Shown in pieces: positions 41,329 to 50,590 of a DNA stretch of 64,000 nucleotides. How positions within the stretch are numbered: the first letter of the stretch is position 1; each line of letters opens with the position of its first letter. The position numbers and the translations under genes are program-made. The notes under the pieces are model-generated. The model had not been told where the DNA came from. It was given only the letters and a program-made list of their open reading frames with translations, and did not search any database. Source of the stretch: Microvirga sesbaniae (lineage in GTDB: Bacteria; Pseudomonadota; Alphaproteobacteria; Rhizobiales; Beijerinckiaceae); assembly GCF_025460805.1 (NCBI RefSeq), contig NZ_JAMXFJ010000007.1, positions 1 to 64,000 of the forward strand, in the 5' to 3' direction.

Positions 41329-43749
41329 TCATTGTGGCTCGAAGGCAATGTGCCACTTCGGTTCACCCGGCAGGAATGGGGTCGCGCGACCGCTCAGCCA
41401 ATCCTCATGGCCGACATTGTAGTACGGCGCCAGAGGATGACCGGTCTGACCGGTCGGCATGTGAAAGATTCCTGTTCCTTCATGCCCCGGCGCGACCACG
41501 AACCGCTCCGATGCTCCCGTTCTCGGGCTCGCGACCCGGGGCTGGTAGAGATCCCCCGCCTGAGCGACGCTTGGCGGGTTCAGGAGGATCGCCAGCCCAG
41601 GGATGGCTCCCGCAAGGGGATGCCTGATCTCGACCCGGTTGGCAGCGCCCCAGGTGAAGGCTTCAAGCCGGCCGTGTGCCTGTCCGGCAACGGCGGACAG
41701 AACTTTCTCGATCGCGGCGTCCGCAACGGCATCCCAGTCCCGGTACCCGGGAGGGACAAGATGCGCCGGACGCGCCGTCAACAGCCGCCACACCGGCTCG
41801 TCGGCCTGCTTTGGGACGAAAGGCTGAGTGGCATGCCCGCTCGCCGGCGTGGGCTCGCCTGTTCGCATCGGCGCCCTATAGGCAGCATAGACAGCATTGA
41901 TAGCTTCCATCCGAAAGGTGCGGACAAGTCGATAGCCAACGGAGTCCGGGACGGCCCGACCGCCCCAGTTCTCCACTGTTGGGATAAGAGCCGCGTAGCG
42001 AGAGTTTCCCTTACTGGCCCGAAGTCTTTCAAGCATCAGGGCCTGCCATCGTTCCAGCAACACTCCACGATCATCCAATTGGATCGCCAGCATATCCTGT
42101 TCGTCGAAGAGGTCCTTGGCGAATAGCCTGTCCCTGATCTGGCGCGCACGCGATCCATGGGCGTAAGCGCCAGAACCGATTTTCGCCAAGGCTTCCCCGC
42201 CGACCACGCGACTGTTTGCCGTCCAGATGCGCCGGTTCTCGGGATTATAAACCACCGGCACGTCCTCCGGCGCCAGGTATCCGTTCCAGCCCTTGGTGCC
42301 GTCTGCCCAAGAGGTCGGTAATCGTCCATCGAACCCAAAGCGATCCGGTATCGCCGAGGTCACGGTCCAGCCGATGTTGCCTTGAGCATCGCCGACGACA
42401 AGGTTCTGATGCGGAATGCCCAACCGGTGAGCGATGTCCAGCGCCGCGCCCGCCGTCACGGCTCGTTCAAGGTCCAACATGCCGCGCAGGTTCACCGCTG
42501 CCGGATCGTGCGCGATCCAGCGATAAGCCAGCTTGCGGCCCTGTCGGTCGGTGGCGATCACAGGCCCCCAGATGCTCTGATCGATAGACAGGATCTCGCA
42601 TGCCGTGCCCTTCGGGCAGAGGCGCTCCTCCACATGGTCGAGGCGCCGAGGACCCGTGGGTGTGCGATAGAGATCAGGGGTTGCCGCGACCGGTTCGAGG
42701 ATGACGACATCGCCCGTATCGATATAGCTGTTGGTGAAGCCCCAGGCGATCTTGCCATTGCTGCCGGCGACGACGCTCGGAGTTCCGGGCAGCGTAACGC
42801 CTGTGATGTCGAGCGTGGTGCCGCCGCTCTCGTCACTCAGCACGAGGCGTGCTCTGTACCAGGTGTTTGGAACCCTCAGGGCGAGATGCATGTCGTTGGC
42901 CACGAGAGCCGTCCCGCGGGCACTCAGACTGCCCCTCACGGCCCAAGCGTTGCTCCCGCGGCTGACGGCCTCCTCCCCGCCCCCCTTGAGCAGCAACGGA
43001 AGACCGGCCTTGGTCCTGGCACCGCCGTCTGGCATCTCCGGCACCGGCAGGTTCGACCCATCGAGGGGTGCATCCCACGTTGTGCCCTCAGGAAACAGGA
43101 AGGCTGCCAGTGGGCCTCCGAGGGTCGCCTCCGCATCAGCGCGCTGTCTCTCGGCTGCCCCGTCGTCTTCCTGCAGGTCCAAATAGATCGCATAGACGGC
43201 CAGGATGGTGTCCTCGGCTGTCCAAGGCACGGGCGTGGAACGCAGAATCATGTACTCGAAGGGAGCAGCGCCCAACTCTCGCAAGCCTCGATTGACCCCA
43301 CCGACATACGCATCGATCGTCGCGCGCTCGTCCGGCGTCATGGCGGCCAGAACTGTGGCGGCCCGGGCCCGGAAGCGATGCACGCGGTGCTGACGGTCCA
43401 GGTTCAAGGCAACGGTTCCGACCAGTTCGGAGAGTTCGCCGGCCGCGAGGCGGCGCTGACCATCCATCTGGAAAAAGCGCTCCTGCGCATGCAGGAAGCC
43501 GAGCACCCAGGCAAGATCGACCCGGGAGCGACCACTCAGGGTCGGCACCCCTCGAGCATCCCGTGTCACCGTGACGGGCGCTGAAAGCTCGCTCACCGCA
43601 ACTCTGCCCTCCAGGGCGGGCAGGCTGGCGCGCAACTGCCAATACACGGATGCGGCCAATGTCAGGACCGAAATCATAAGAGCGCCCGCCAAGGCGAGTG
43701 ACCCGCGGATCCAAAAGCGCGCCTGAGAAAGGTTTCCGAGCAACCGCAT
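41329..43749 (-). CDS. Penicillin acylase family protein (Ntn hydrolase)
   Basis: Protein of 806 aa with an N-terminal membrane segment or signal anchor at about residues 16-38. A spacer and alpha-chain region (HAQERFFQMDGQRRLAAGEL) lead to the autocleavage site RGSNAWAV, where Ser266 would become the N-terminal nucleophile of the beta chain. TPSVVAGSNGKIAWGFTNS is another family block. Members hydrolyse amide bonds of beta-lactams, acyl-homoserine lactones or acyl peptides in the periplasm; the substrate here is unknown. The ATG at 43749 with AGGAG 6 bp upstream is preferred over an earlier one at 43797. Confidence 0.92.
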   Translation of the reverse strand: MRLLGNLSQARFWIRGSLALAGALMISVLTLAASVYWQLRASLPALEGRVAVSELSAPVTVTRDARGVPTLSGRSRVDLAWVLGFLHAQERFFQMDGQRRLAAGELSELVGTVALNLDRQHRVHRFRARAATVLAAMTPDERATIDAYVGGVNRGLRELGAAPFEYMILRSTPVPWTAEDTILAVYAIYLDLQEDDGAAERQRADAEATLGGPLAAFLFPEGTTWDAPLDGSNLPVPEMPDGGARTKAGLPLLLKGGGEEAVSRGSNAWAVRGSLSARGTALVANDMHLALRVPNTWYRARLVLSDESGGTTLDITGVTLPGTPSVVAGSNGKIAWGFTNSYIDTGDVVILEPVAATPDLYRTPTGPRRLDHVEERLCPKGTACEILSIDQSIWGPVIATDRQGRKLAYRWIAHDPAAVNLRGMLDLERAVTAGAALDIAHRLGIPHQNLVVGDAQGNIGWTVTSAIPDRFGFDGRLPTSWADGTKGWNGYLAPEDVPVVYNPENRRIWTANSRVVGGEALAKIGSGAYAHGSRARQIRDRLFAKDLFDEQDMLAIQLDDRGVLLERWQALMLERLRASKGNSRYAALIPTVENWGGRAVPDSVGYRLVRTFRMEAINAVYAAYRAPMRTGEPTPASGHATQPFVPKQADEPVWRLLTARPAHLVPPGYRDWDAVADAAIEKVLSAVAGQAHGRLEAFTWGAANRVEIRHPLAGAIPGLAILLNPPSVAQAGDLYQPRVASPRTGASERFVVAPGHEGTGIFHMPTGQTGHPLAPYYNVGHEDWLSGRATPFLPGEPKWHIAFEPQ

Positions 43750-43956
43750 CCGATCTCCTGCCACAACCTGACGACCCGGGCGGCGTAACTGAGACACGCG
43801 CCTGAACCGTTTTGGTTCTCATGCTTTGTCTAAAAGACTCTAGATGAGATGGTGGTCAGCGGGTCCCAAACCATAGAAGCAGCAAAGGATTGGTCCGAAC
43901 GAGCGTCAGTGTGCTCAGGAAGCGCTTTTTACGGACAGCTCTGCGGAGGAACCGCC

Positions 43957-44376
43957 ATGGATGTCCCTCAGTCAAGCTTCACACTCGCCGATTGGATCGC
44001 TTTCGGATTGCTGGCTCTGATCCCTGTTCTGATGCTCCTGGGCGTTCTTGTGATCCGCCGGGAGATCCATGCGGAGGCCCTTCTTCGAGCGCAGTCCATC
44101 AAGCTGAAGACAAGCAAGGATCAGCGGCAGCACTGGCGGAAAACAGCCCTCTCCCAGGACCTGATCGACTTGCTTGACGATGTGGACACTCTCCTCAACG
44201 CGAGGGCAGCCGATCAGCTGACCGCGCGGCAGCAGCATCGCGAAGCGGTCCGTTTATCCTGGACCAGCCGCCACATCCCTTTGCGCACGCTCGCGCTGGG
44301 CACCCTGGCCCTGGCGAGCGTGCTCTCCGCCATCCTGATGGTGGTTGCCGAAGGCCCCCGTAATCCTATTCCTTGA
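43957..44376 (+). CDS. Small membrane protein, hypothetical
   Basis: Predicted 139-aa protein with two membrane segments: IAFGLLALIPVLMLLGVLVI (about residues 12-31) and LALGTLALASVLSAILMVVA near the C-terminus. Between them is a charged, probably helical cytoplasmic region (IDLLDDVDTLLNARAADQL). I do not recognise the family. GCGGAGGA lies upstream of the ATG at 43957. It is followed after 76 bp by a cupin gene on the same strand. Confidence 0.65.
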   Translation: MDVPQSSFTLADWIAFGLLALIPVLMLLGVLVIRREIHAEALLRAQSIKLKTSKDQRQHWRKTALSQDLIDLLDDVDTLLNARAADQLTARQQHREAVRLSWTSRHIPLRTLALGTLALASVLSAILMVVAEGPRNPIP

Positions 44377-44452
44377 CCGGCGCTGAAGCATGCAACGCAG
44401 GGCCCCATCGGGTATGGTAACCGCCCGCCACTCGGCTGCAGGAGCACACTCG

Positions 44453-44842
44453 ATGTCCTTTGCCACCAAACAGCTCGGCACCTTCCCTGACGCTATTGCG
44501 CCTGACGGTTCCGAGGTGCGGGTCCTGTGCAGCACCAGCCGAGGCAGCCTGGCGCATTTTACGCTGCCGCCGCATGCGGTCTCAAGGGCAATGGCGCATC
44601 ATACCGTGGAGGAGGTTTGGTACTTTGTGTCGGGCCGCGGGCAAATGTGGCGCCGCTCGCATCAGCACGAAGAGATCGTGGACCTGGAGCCGGGCCTTGC
44701 CATCACGATCCCGCCAGAAACCTGCTTTCAGTTTCGCTCGGTTTCACCCGAGCCCCTGACCGCGGTTGGGACAACGATGCCGCCGTGGCCAGGCGAAAGC
44801 GAGGCTTTTGCTGTCGAGGGAATTTGGGCTCCCACCGTTTGA
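44453..44842 (+). CDS. Cupin domain-containing protein
   Basis: Cytoplasmic single-domain cupin of 129 aa without a signal peptide. Metal-site motifs are visible as MAHHTVEEVWYFVSGRGQMW (motif 1) and EPGLAITIPPETCFQFRS (motif 2). It also has a conserved-looking TTMPPWPGESEAF end. The reaction is unknown; such proteins range from isomerases to sugar or regulator binding proteins. A GCAGGAG sequence lies upstream of the ATG at 44453. Confidence 0.88.
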   Translation: MSFATKQLGTFPDAIAPDGSEVRVLCSTSRGSLAHFTLPPHAVSRAMAHHTVEEVWYFVSGRGQMWRRSHQHEEIVDLEPGLAITIPPETCFQFRSVSPEPLTAVGTTMPPWPGESEAFAVEGIWAPTV

Positions 44843-44955
44843 CGGCTCCGAGATAACCCGGCTGTCGCATCAGCGCCGGACGGCGAACGGCAGGGTCGGA
44901 CTCGCGTATCAGATCCCGACAATACACTGCCAACACAGCGATTTCACAGCGATTC

Positions 44956-45042
44956 GGGTCAAACCGAGCCGTTGAGCGTGGCCCTATGACGGTCAGCTGA
45001 CCCTATCATCACGGATGTTCAGTCTTCGTCTGCCTCGTGCCA
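44956..45042. repeat. Degenerate dispersed repeat, copy 2
   Basis: GGGTCAAACCGAGCCGTTGAG, GCGTGGCC, a variable middle, and TTCGTCTGCCTCGTGCCA occur in the same order as at 14705-14790. No gene is visible in 44843-45098. Confidence 0.55.
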
Positions 45043-45098
45043 GGAGCAGTCCTTTGTCGCGGCGAAACGATGCATCCGAGCGGCTCCACGCCAGATTG

Positions 45099-45971
45099 TC
45101 ACTGATAGAACGTCCAGAGAAGACTTTCACTGAGTTCCTTCAAGGCCTCGACGGCGTCGGGCCGCTCCCGGGCCACCGCGGCAACGATGGCATCGGCAAG
45201 CGCGAAGGCGGCGGTCGGCGAATTCGGCAGCAGCCGGTTCCTCGCCGGAGCGAAGAGGGTGATGTCGGCGATGGGGACAAGCGGCGAACTCGGCCCGTCC
45301 GTCAGGGCCATGATCCTCGCCCCACGGTTCTTGGCGAGTTTCGCCAGATCGACGGTTCCCCGTGAATAACGCGGAAGAGAGATGGCCAGAACGAGATCAT
45401 CCGGCCCCACATTCATCAGGTGCCGGACCGCTTTCTCAGCGCCTCCGCGGGACGATGCGAAGATGACGTTCGCATCGAGATAGAGTGTCAATCCTTCATC
45501 CAGATGCGCCGCCACATGGTGGCTTGCCCCGGATCCGACGATGAAGATACGACGGGCGCACAACAGGACGTCCATGGCCCGGGAGCAGGTTTCCTCGTCG
45601 ACGGCCGCGAGGGTCTCGTCCAGGTTGGCAGCCTGATCCTTGAGAGATGTCACGAAGGTCGCGAAGGCGGAGCCTTTCGTGCTGTGGGCATCGGCGAAAC
45701 TGTCGACGGGGGCCATCGCCAGTCGCAGCGCCTCGGAGAGCGCCGCCCGGAACTCGCCGTAGCCCGCGTAACCCAGAGAGCGGACGAAGCGTGTCACCGT
45801 CGCCGTCGAGGCGCCGCTGCGCTCCGCGAAACCCTCGATCGTCATTGTGGCCGTCTCTAAAGGGTTCTGCAGCACGAAGTCCGCCGCGCGCCGATGCGCG
45901 TCGCTGAGCGCGGCGTACACGAGCGCAATGCGGTGAGCCAGATCCGTCGTCGGCTTCAGGACGTGAGACAC
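45099..45971 (-). CDS. RpiR/MurR family transcriptional regulator
   Basis: Regulator of 290 aa. The N-terminal RpiR helix-turn-helix has TIEGFAERSGASTATVTRFV and SLGYAGYGEFRAAL; the C-terminal SIS domain has RRIFIVGSGASHHVAAHLDE and DLVLAISLPRYSRGTVDLAK. SIS domains bind sugar phosphates or related amino sugars. I prefer the GTG at 45971, which has GGAG 5 bp upstream; a GTG two codons earlier overlaps that site. It is divergent from the oligopeptide-type ABC operon and probably controls it through the inverted repeat between them. Confidence 0.92.
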   Translation of the reverse strand: MSHVLKPTTDLAHRIALVYAALSDAHRRAADFVLQNPLETATMTIEGFAERSGASTATVTRFVRSLGYAGYGEFRAALSEALRLAMAPVDSFADAHSTKGSAFATFVTSLKDQAANLDETLAAVDEETCSRAMDVLLCARRIFIVGSGASHHVAAHLDEGLTLYLDANVIFASSRGGAEKAVRHLMNVGPDDLVLAISLPRYSRGTVDLAKLAKNRGARIMALTDGPSSPLVPIADITLFAPARNRLLPNSPTAAFALADAIVAAVARERPDAVEALKELSESLLWTFYQ

Positions 45972-45999
45972 GGGCACTCCAGACTGATTGACGTCAGGA

Positions 46000-46029
46000 T
46001 ATTTTCATGATCTTTAATCTGAGAAAATA
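46000..46029. promoter_or_regulatory. Candidate RpiR operator
   Basis: TATTTTC (46000-46006) and GAAAATA (46023-46029) form a perfect 7-bp inverted repeat with a 16-bp spacer in the AT-rich 103-bp gap between the divergent rpiR-like and binding-protein genes. Spacing and place suit a dimeric regulator. Confidence 0.55.
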
Positions 46030-46074
46030 AATCTGTCAAAAAAGCAGCCACCAAGGGAACCGGAGAGACATTCC

Positions 46075-47685
46075 ATGCGCCGTCAACTGTTATTTGCCTT
46101 CGTCGCCAGCACCTGCCTGCTCAGTGCTCCCGCATGGGCGCAGTCCCTCAAGATCGCGCTCAGCTCGGAGCCGACCGCCATCGATCCACACTATCATGAT
46201 CTGACGCCGAACAATGCCCTGGCGGCTCATATCTTCGACGGATTGACCAAGCAGGACGAGAAGCAGAAAGTTCTGCCCAACCTTGCGACGTCCTGGGAGA
46301 ACGACGGACAGAATCGTTGGACCTTCAAGCTCCGCCAAGGCGTAACGTTCTCCAACGGCCAGCCCTTCACCGCCGACGACGTGATCTTCAGCTTCTGCCG
46401 CACCCTGAAGAACGAGACGGCGATCGCGGGCTCGTTCGCCGACATCACGGGCAACTTCACGGCCGTCGAGGCGCCCGATCCGCACACCATCGTCATCACC
46501 ACCAAGGCACCGGATCCCCTGCTGCCGAACTTCCTGTCCGGCCTCGCCATCCTGAGCTCGTCCATTCTTCCGCATGACAAGCTGACCTTCGATGTCGCGA
46601 AGAACTGCGGCGTAACCGGAGCATGGCCCGTCGTCGGCGACTTCAACGATGGCAAGCTCGCCATTGGCACCGGCCCCTACAAGTTCAAGAGCTACACCAA
46701 GGGGACGAGCGTCGAGCTCGAACGCAACGAAAAGTACCGGGGCCCGGCGGAGCCTTGGGCCAGCGTGACCTTCGTCCCGGTTCCCAATGCCGGCCCGCGC
46801 CTGGCGGGTCTGCTCGCCGGCGACTACGACGTGATCGAGAACCCGGCTGCGCGCGACGTGTCCCGCATCAAGGACGACAAGCGCTTCGGCCATGTGATCA
46901 CGCCCTCGACCCGCGTCATCTACTTCCAGCTCGACGTGGAGCGCGAGCCGAGCCCGTTCGTGAAGGCGGAGAACGGCAAGAACCCGCTGAAGGATGCGCG
47001 CGTGCGCAAGGCGATGTCGCTCGCCATCGACCGCGACGCCATCATCAAGCGCATCATGGACGGGGCCGCCGAGCCGGCCTATCAGTTCCTGCCCAACGGC
47101 ATGTTCGGCGCGCTGGAGAACCCGCCGAAGCTCGCCTACGATCCGGCCGCGGCCAAGAAGCTCCTGGCGGAGGCCGGCTATCCGAACGGCTTCCAGGTCA
47201 CGCTCTCGACGACCAACGACCGCTACATCAACGACAGCCAGATCACGCAGGCCGTTGCCCAGTACCTCACGCAGGTCGGCATCCGCTCCGAAGTGGACGC
47301 CATGGCCCGCGCCATCTACTTCCCGCGTCGCGCCAAGAAGGAATTCAGCGTGGCGCTCGGCGGCTGGGGCTCCACGAGCGGCGAGGCTTCGTCCTTCCTG
47401 AAGCAGTGGGCCGCGACCCCGGATGAATCGAAGACCATCGGCGGCTCGAATTACGGCGGCTATGCCGATCCGGAATTCGACAAGCTGATCCGCACGGCGA
47501 TCACCACCCTGGACGATGCCAAGCGGTCCGAGCTTCTCAAGCAGGCCGGAACGAAAGCCATCGAAGGCGGCGCATTCATCCCGCTGCATTTCGAGAGCAC
47601 CATTTGGGCCTACAAGGCGAACCTGAACTACGTCGGCCGCGCGGACCAGTTCACGATGGCCATGCAGGTCAAGCCCGCCAAGTGA
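46075..47685 (+). CDS. Peptide/opine-type ABC transporter substrate-binding protein
   Basis: Periplasmic binding protein of 536 aa, family 5 (SBP_bac_5). A signal peptide ends near residue 23 (SAPAWA-QS). Typical blocks are LSSEPTAIDPHYHDLTPNN, WTFKLRQGVTFSNGQPFTAD and GTGPYKFKSYTKG. It starts an operon with two permeases, two ATPases, a hydrolase and an amidohydrolase. The binding pocket cannot be read from sequence, but the hydrolases suggest a peptide, N-acyl amino acid or similar amide. GGAGAG lies upstream of the ATG. Confidence 0.94.
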   Translation: MRRQLLFAFVASTCLLSAPAWAQSLKIALSSEPTAIDPHYHDLTPNNALAAHIFDGLTKQDEKQKVLPNLATSWENDGQNRWTFKLRQGVTFSNGQPFTADDVIFSFCRTLKNETAIAGSFADITGNFTAVEAPDPHTIVITTKAPDPLLPNFLSGLAILSSSILPHDKLTFDVAKNCGVTGAWPVVGDFNDGKLAIGTGPYKFKSYTKGTSVELERNEKYRGPAEPWASVTFVPVPNAGPRLAGLLAGDYDVIENPAARDVSRIKDDKRFGHVITPSTRVIYFQLDVEREPSPFVKAENGKNPLKDARVRKAMSLAIDRDAIIKRIMDGAAEPAYQFLPNGMFGALENPPKLAYDPAAAKKLLAEAGYPNGFQVTLSTTNDRYINDSQITQAVAQYLTQVGIRSEVDAMARAIYFPRRAKKEFSVALGGWGSTSGEASSFLKQWAATPDESKTIGGSNYGGYADPEFDKLIRTAITTLDDAKRSELLKQAGTKAIEGGAFIPLHFESTIWAYKANLNYVGRADQFTMAMQVKPAK

Positions 47686-47727
47686 GCAAGCCGTGAACGA
47701 AGCCGCGAGCAGATCGGAACGCCTCCC

Positions 47728-48705
47728 ATGACGGCCTACATCCTGCAACGTCTGATCCAGAGCGCCCTGGTTCTGCTCGCGGTTTCCATCGTGGTCTTCC
47801 TCGCCGTCTATGGCATCGGAGACCCGATCGAGCTCCTGGTTCCGCCACAGGTCAGCGCCGCCGAGCGCACGGCCATGATCCAGCGCCTCGGGCTCGATCT
47901 GCCGGTCTGGCAGCAATATCTCGGCTTCCTGGGCAAGGCCCTGAAAGGCGATCTCGGCTTCTCCTTCGTCCATGGGGTCCCGGCGGTCGACCTGATCCTG
48001 GCGCGGCTGCCGGCCACCTTCGAGCTCGTCCTCCTGGCCATGAGCCTTGCCGCAGTCATCGGCATTCCGCTCGGTCTCTTGGCCGGGCTCAATCCCGAGA
48101 GCCGTCCGAGCCGCGCCATCATGGCCGGAACGATCCTCGGCTTCTCCCTTCCGAGCTTCTGGAAGGGCATGATGCTCATCCTGCTCTTCAGCGTCTTCCT
48201 CGGCTGGCTGCCGACGGCGGGACGCGGCGAGACGGTTTCCGTTCTCGGCATCCCGACGAGCCTGCTGACCCTCGATGGCCTGAAGCATCTCGCCCTGCCT
48301 GCCCTGAACCTCGCCATTCCGAACATGGCCTTGATGATCCGCCTCGTGGCGGCGGGCACCACGGAAGCGATGACGCAGGATTACGTGAAATATGCCCGCG
48401 CCAAGGGCGTGCGCCGCAAGCGCATCGTCGGGCGGCACGTGCTGCGCAACATCCTCATTCCGGTCGTGACGGTGGCCGGCATGGAATTCGGGAGCCTCGT
48501 GGCCTTCTCGACCATCACCGAGACCGTGTTCGCCTGGCCGGGCATGGGCAAGCTCCTCATCGACAGCATCTACCAGCTCGACCGCCCCTTGGTCGTCGCC
48601 TATGTGATGCTCGCAACGTTCCTCTTCGTCGCCGTGAACTTCCTCGTCGACATTCTCTACGCGGCACTCGATCCCCGCGTGAAGCTGACGGGAGAAATGG
48701 CATGA
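47728..48705 (+). CDS. Oligopeptide-type ABC transporter permease (DppB family)
   Basis: Inner-membrane permease of 325 aa with about six segments. It begins YILQRLIQSALVLLAVSIVV, the usual DppB start, and contains the docking loop YVKYARAKGVRRKRIVGRHV near residue 225. AFSTITETVFAWPGMGKLLI is the conserved C-terminal block. It lies 42 bp after the binding-protein gene and overlaps the next permease by 4 bp (ATGA). Confidence 0.95.
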   Translation: MTAYILQRLIQSALVLLAVSIVVFLAVYGIGDPIELLVPPQVSAAERTAMIQRLGLDLPVWQQYLGFLGKALKGDLGFSFVHGVPAVDLILARLPATFELVLLAMSLAAVIGIPLGLLAGLNPESRPSRAIMAGTILGFSLPSFWKGMMLILLFSVFLGWLPTAGRGETVSVLGIPTSLLTLDGLKHLALPALNLAIPNMALMIRLVAAGTTEAMTQDYVKYARAKGVRRKRIVGRHVLRNILIPVVTVAGMEFGSLVAFSTITETVFAWPGMGKLLIDSIYQLDRPLVVAYVMLATFLFVAVNFLVDILYAALDPRVKLTGEMA

Positions 48706-49610
48706 CCGCTTCAAAGACGGCGGCCGTGACGGCCGGCGCCGACACGGCGCTGCGCCACAAGGTCCTGCGCCGGATCAAGAGCCGCCCGACGACGCGAGGC
48801 GCGGTCATCCTTCTGGGGATCCTCCTGCTGCTCGCGCTGCTGGCTCCCTTCATCGCACCGCAGAACCCGCACGACCTCGCGTCGCTGAGCGTGATGGACA
48901 ACCGCCTCGAGCCTGGAGCGCAGGGGATGAGCGGCATCACCTACTGGCTCGGCACCGACGCGCAGGGCCGCGACATGCTCAGCGCCATTCTCTACGGTCT
49001 GCGGACCAGCCTTCTGGTCGGCCTCACATCGACCGCCGGCGCGCTCGCCATCGGCATTCTCGCGGGGCTCGTCGCGGCCCAATTCGGCGGAGCCATCGAT
49101 GCGGCGATCATGCGAGTCGTCGACTTCATGCTCGGCTTCCCGTCGATCCTGATCGCCCTCGTGCTCCTCGCCTCGATCGGGCGCGGCGTCGACAAGGTGA
49201 TCATCGCCATCATTCTGGTGCAATGGGCGCAATATGCCCGCCTTATGCGCGCGGCGGCCCTCGTCGAGCGGCGCAAGGAATATATCGAAGCCGCAGTCAA
49301 TTTCGGCCTGCCGACCCGCCACATCATGCTGACTCATCTCCTGCCGAACTCCATCAGCGCCGTCCTCGTCGTCTCGACGATCAGCATCGCGGGCGCGATC
49401 ACGCTGGAAGCCACCCTGTCCTTTCTGGGAGTCGGCGTTCCGGTGACGCAGCCGTCCCTCGGCCTTCTGATCGCCAACGGATTCGAGTTCCTGCTCTCGG
49501 GTGAATACTGGATCGCGGCCTTCCCGGGCATCGCTCTCGTGCTCTTGATCATGTCGCTCAACCTCGTGGGCGAGCGCCTGCGCCGCAGCTTCAATGTGAG
49601 GGGCCAATGA
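48702..49610 (+). CDS. Oligopeptide-type ABC transporter permease (DppC family)
   Basis: Inner-membrane permease of 302 aa. It has the DppC N-terminal extension (LRRIKSRPTTRGAVILLGIL), the block WLGTDAQGRDMLSAILYGLR, and the docking loop YIEAAVNFGLPTRHIMLTHL. The C-terminal LSFLGVGVPVTQPSLGLLI is highly typical. It is coupled to both neighbours by 4-bp overlaps, so it is expressed with DppB- and DppD-type subunits. Confidence 0.95.
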   Translation: MTASKTAAVTAGADTALRHKVLRRIKSRPTTRGAVILLGILLLLALLAPFIAPQNPHDLASLSVMDNRLEPGAQGMSGITYWLGTDAQGRDMLSAILYGLRTSLLVGLTSTAGALAIGILAGLVAAQFGGAIDAAIMRVVDFMLGFPSILIALVLLASIGRGVDKVIIAIILVQWAQYARLMRAAALVERRKEYIEAAVNFGLPTRHIMLTHLLPNSISAVLVVSTISIAGAITLEATLSFLGVGVPVTQPSLGLLIANGFEFLLSGEYWIAAFPGIALVLLIMSLNLVGERLRRSFNVRGQ

Positions 49611-50590
49611 CCTCCCCGCTGCTCGAAGTGCGTGGACTGAGAACCGTCTTTCACGATCTTGCCGGGGCATGGCCGGCCGTCGACGGCGTCGATCTCGTGG
49701 TGCAGCCCGGCGAGATCGTCGGACTCGTGGGCGAGTCTGGCTCCGGGAAGTCGGTGACCGGGTTCTCCCTGGTCCAACTGATCGACGCCCCCGGCGAGAT
49801 CGTTTCCGGCGACATCCTGTTCAAGGGAGAGGATTTGCGCCAGGCGACCGAGGAACGCCTGCGCGGTCTGCGGGGCGACCGCATCGCGATGATCTTCCAG
49901 GATCCGCTGATGACCCTCAACCCGGTCCTCACCATCGGCGAGCAGATGTGCGAGGCGATCCAGGAGCACCGCCCGTGCAGCATGCAGGAGGCCCTCGAAG
50001 AGGCGTCCCGAGCCTTGTCCCGGGTCGGCATTTCCTCTCCCGGGACGCGTTTGAAGCAGTATCCGCACGAGTTTTCAGGCGGCATGCGCCAGCGCGTGGC
50101 GATTGCCACCGCCCTTCTGAACAGGCCCGACCTGATCATCGCCGATGAGCCGACGACGGCGCTGGACGTCACGATTCAGAGCCAGATCCTGTTCGAAGTT
50201 CAGAAGCTCAGCCGGGAGACCGGCACGGCGGTCCTGTGGATCACGCACGATCTCGCCGTCGTCGCCGAGCTCGCCGACCGGGTCGCCGTCATGTATGCCG
50301 GGCGGATCGTCGAGACGGGAACCGTCGACGACGTACTTGATCGTCCTCGCCATCCCTACACGCTCGGCCTGCTCGGCTCCTCGGCCGCGATGGTCGCTCC
50401 CGGCGAGCGACTGAGGCAGATCAACGGTGCCGCGCCCAGCATCGACGCGCGCCCGAGTGGATGCCCGTTCCGTCCGCGGTGCGAGCGCGCCATGCCGGCC
50501 TGCACGCAGATCGATCCCCCGCCGCAGGTCATGAGCAGCGGGCGGAGCTATCGCTGCCACAATCCCGTGCCCGAAGGCCATGCTCCATGA
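49607..50590 (+). CDS. Oligopeptide-type ABC transporter ATP-binding protein (DppD family)
   Basis: Cytoplasmic ATPase of 327 aa. Walker A is GESGSGKSVTG near residue 45, the signature EFSGGMRQRVAIATAL near residue 155 and Walker B LIIADEPTTALDVT. The C-terminal oligopeptide-transporter extension contains CPFRPRCERAMPAC, a Cys motif that in several homologs binds an iron-sulfur cluster. It overlaps the permease gene upstream and the second ATPase gene downstream by 4 bp each. Confidence 0.95.
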   Translation: MTSPLLEVRGLRTVFHDLAGAWPAVDGVDLVVQPGEIVGLVGESGSGKSVTGFSLVQLIDAPGEIVSGDILFKGEDLRQATEERLRGLRGDRIAMIFQDPLMTLNPVLTIGEQMCEAIQEHRPCSMQEALEEASRALSRVGISSPGTRLKQYPHEFSGGMRQRVAIATALLNRPDLIIADEPTTALDVTIQSQILFEVQKLSRETGTAVLWITHDLAVVAELADRVAVMYAGRIVETGTVDDVLDRPRHPYTLGLLGSSAAMVAPGERLRQINGAAPSIDARPSGCPFRPRCERAMPACTQIDPPPQVMSSGRSYRCHNPVPEGHAP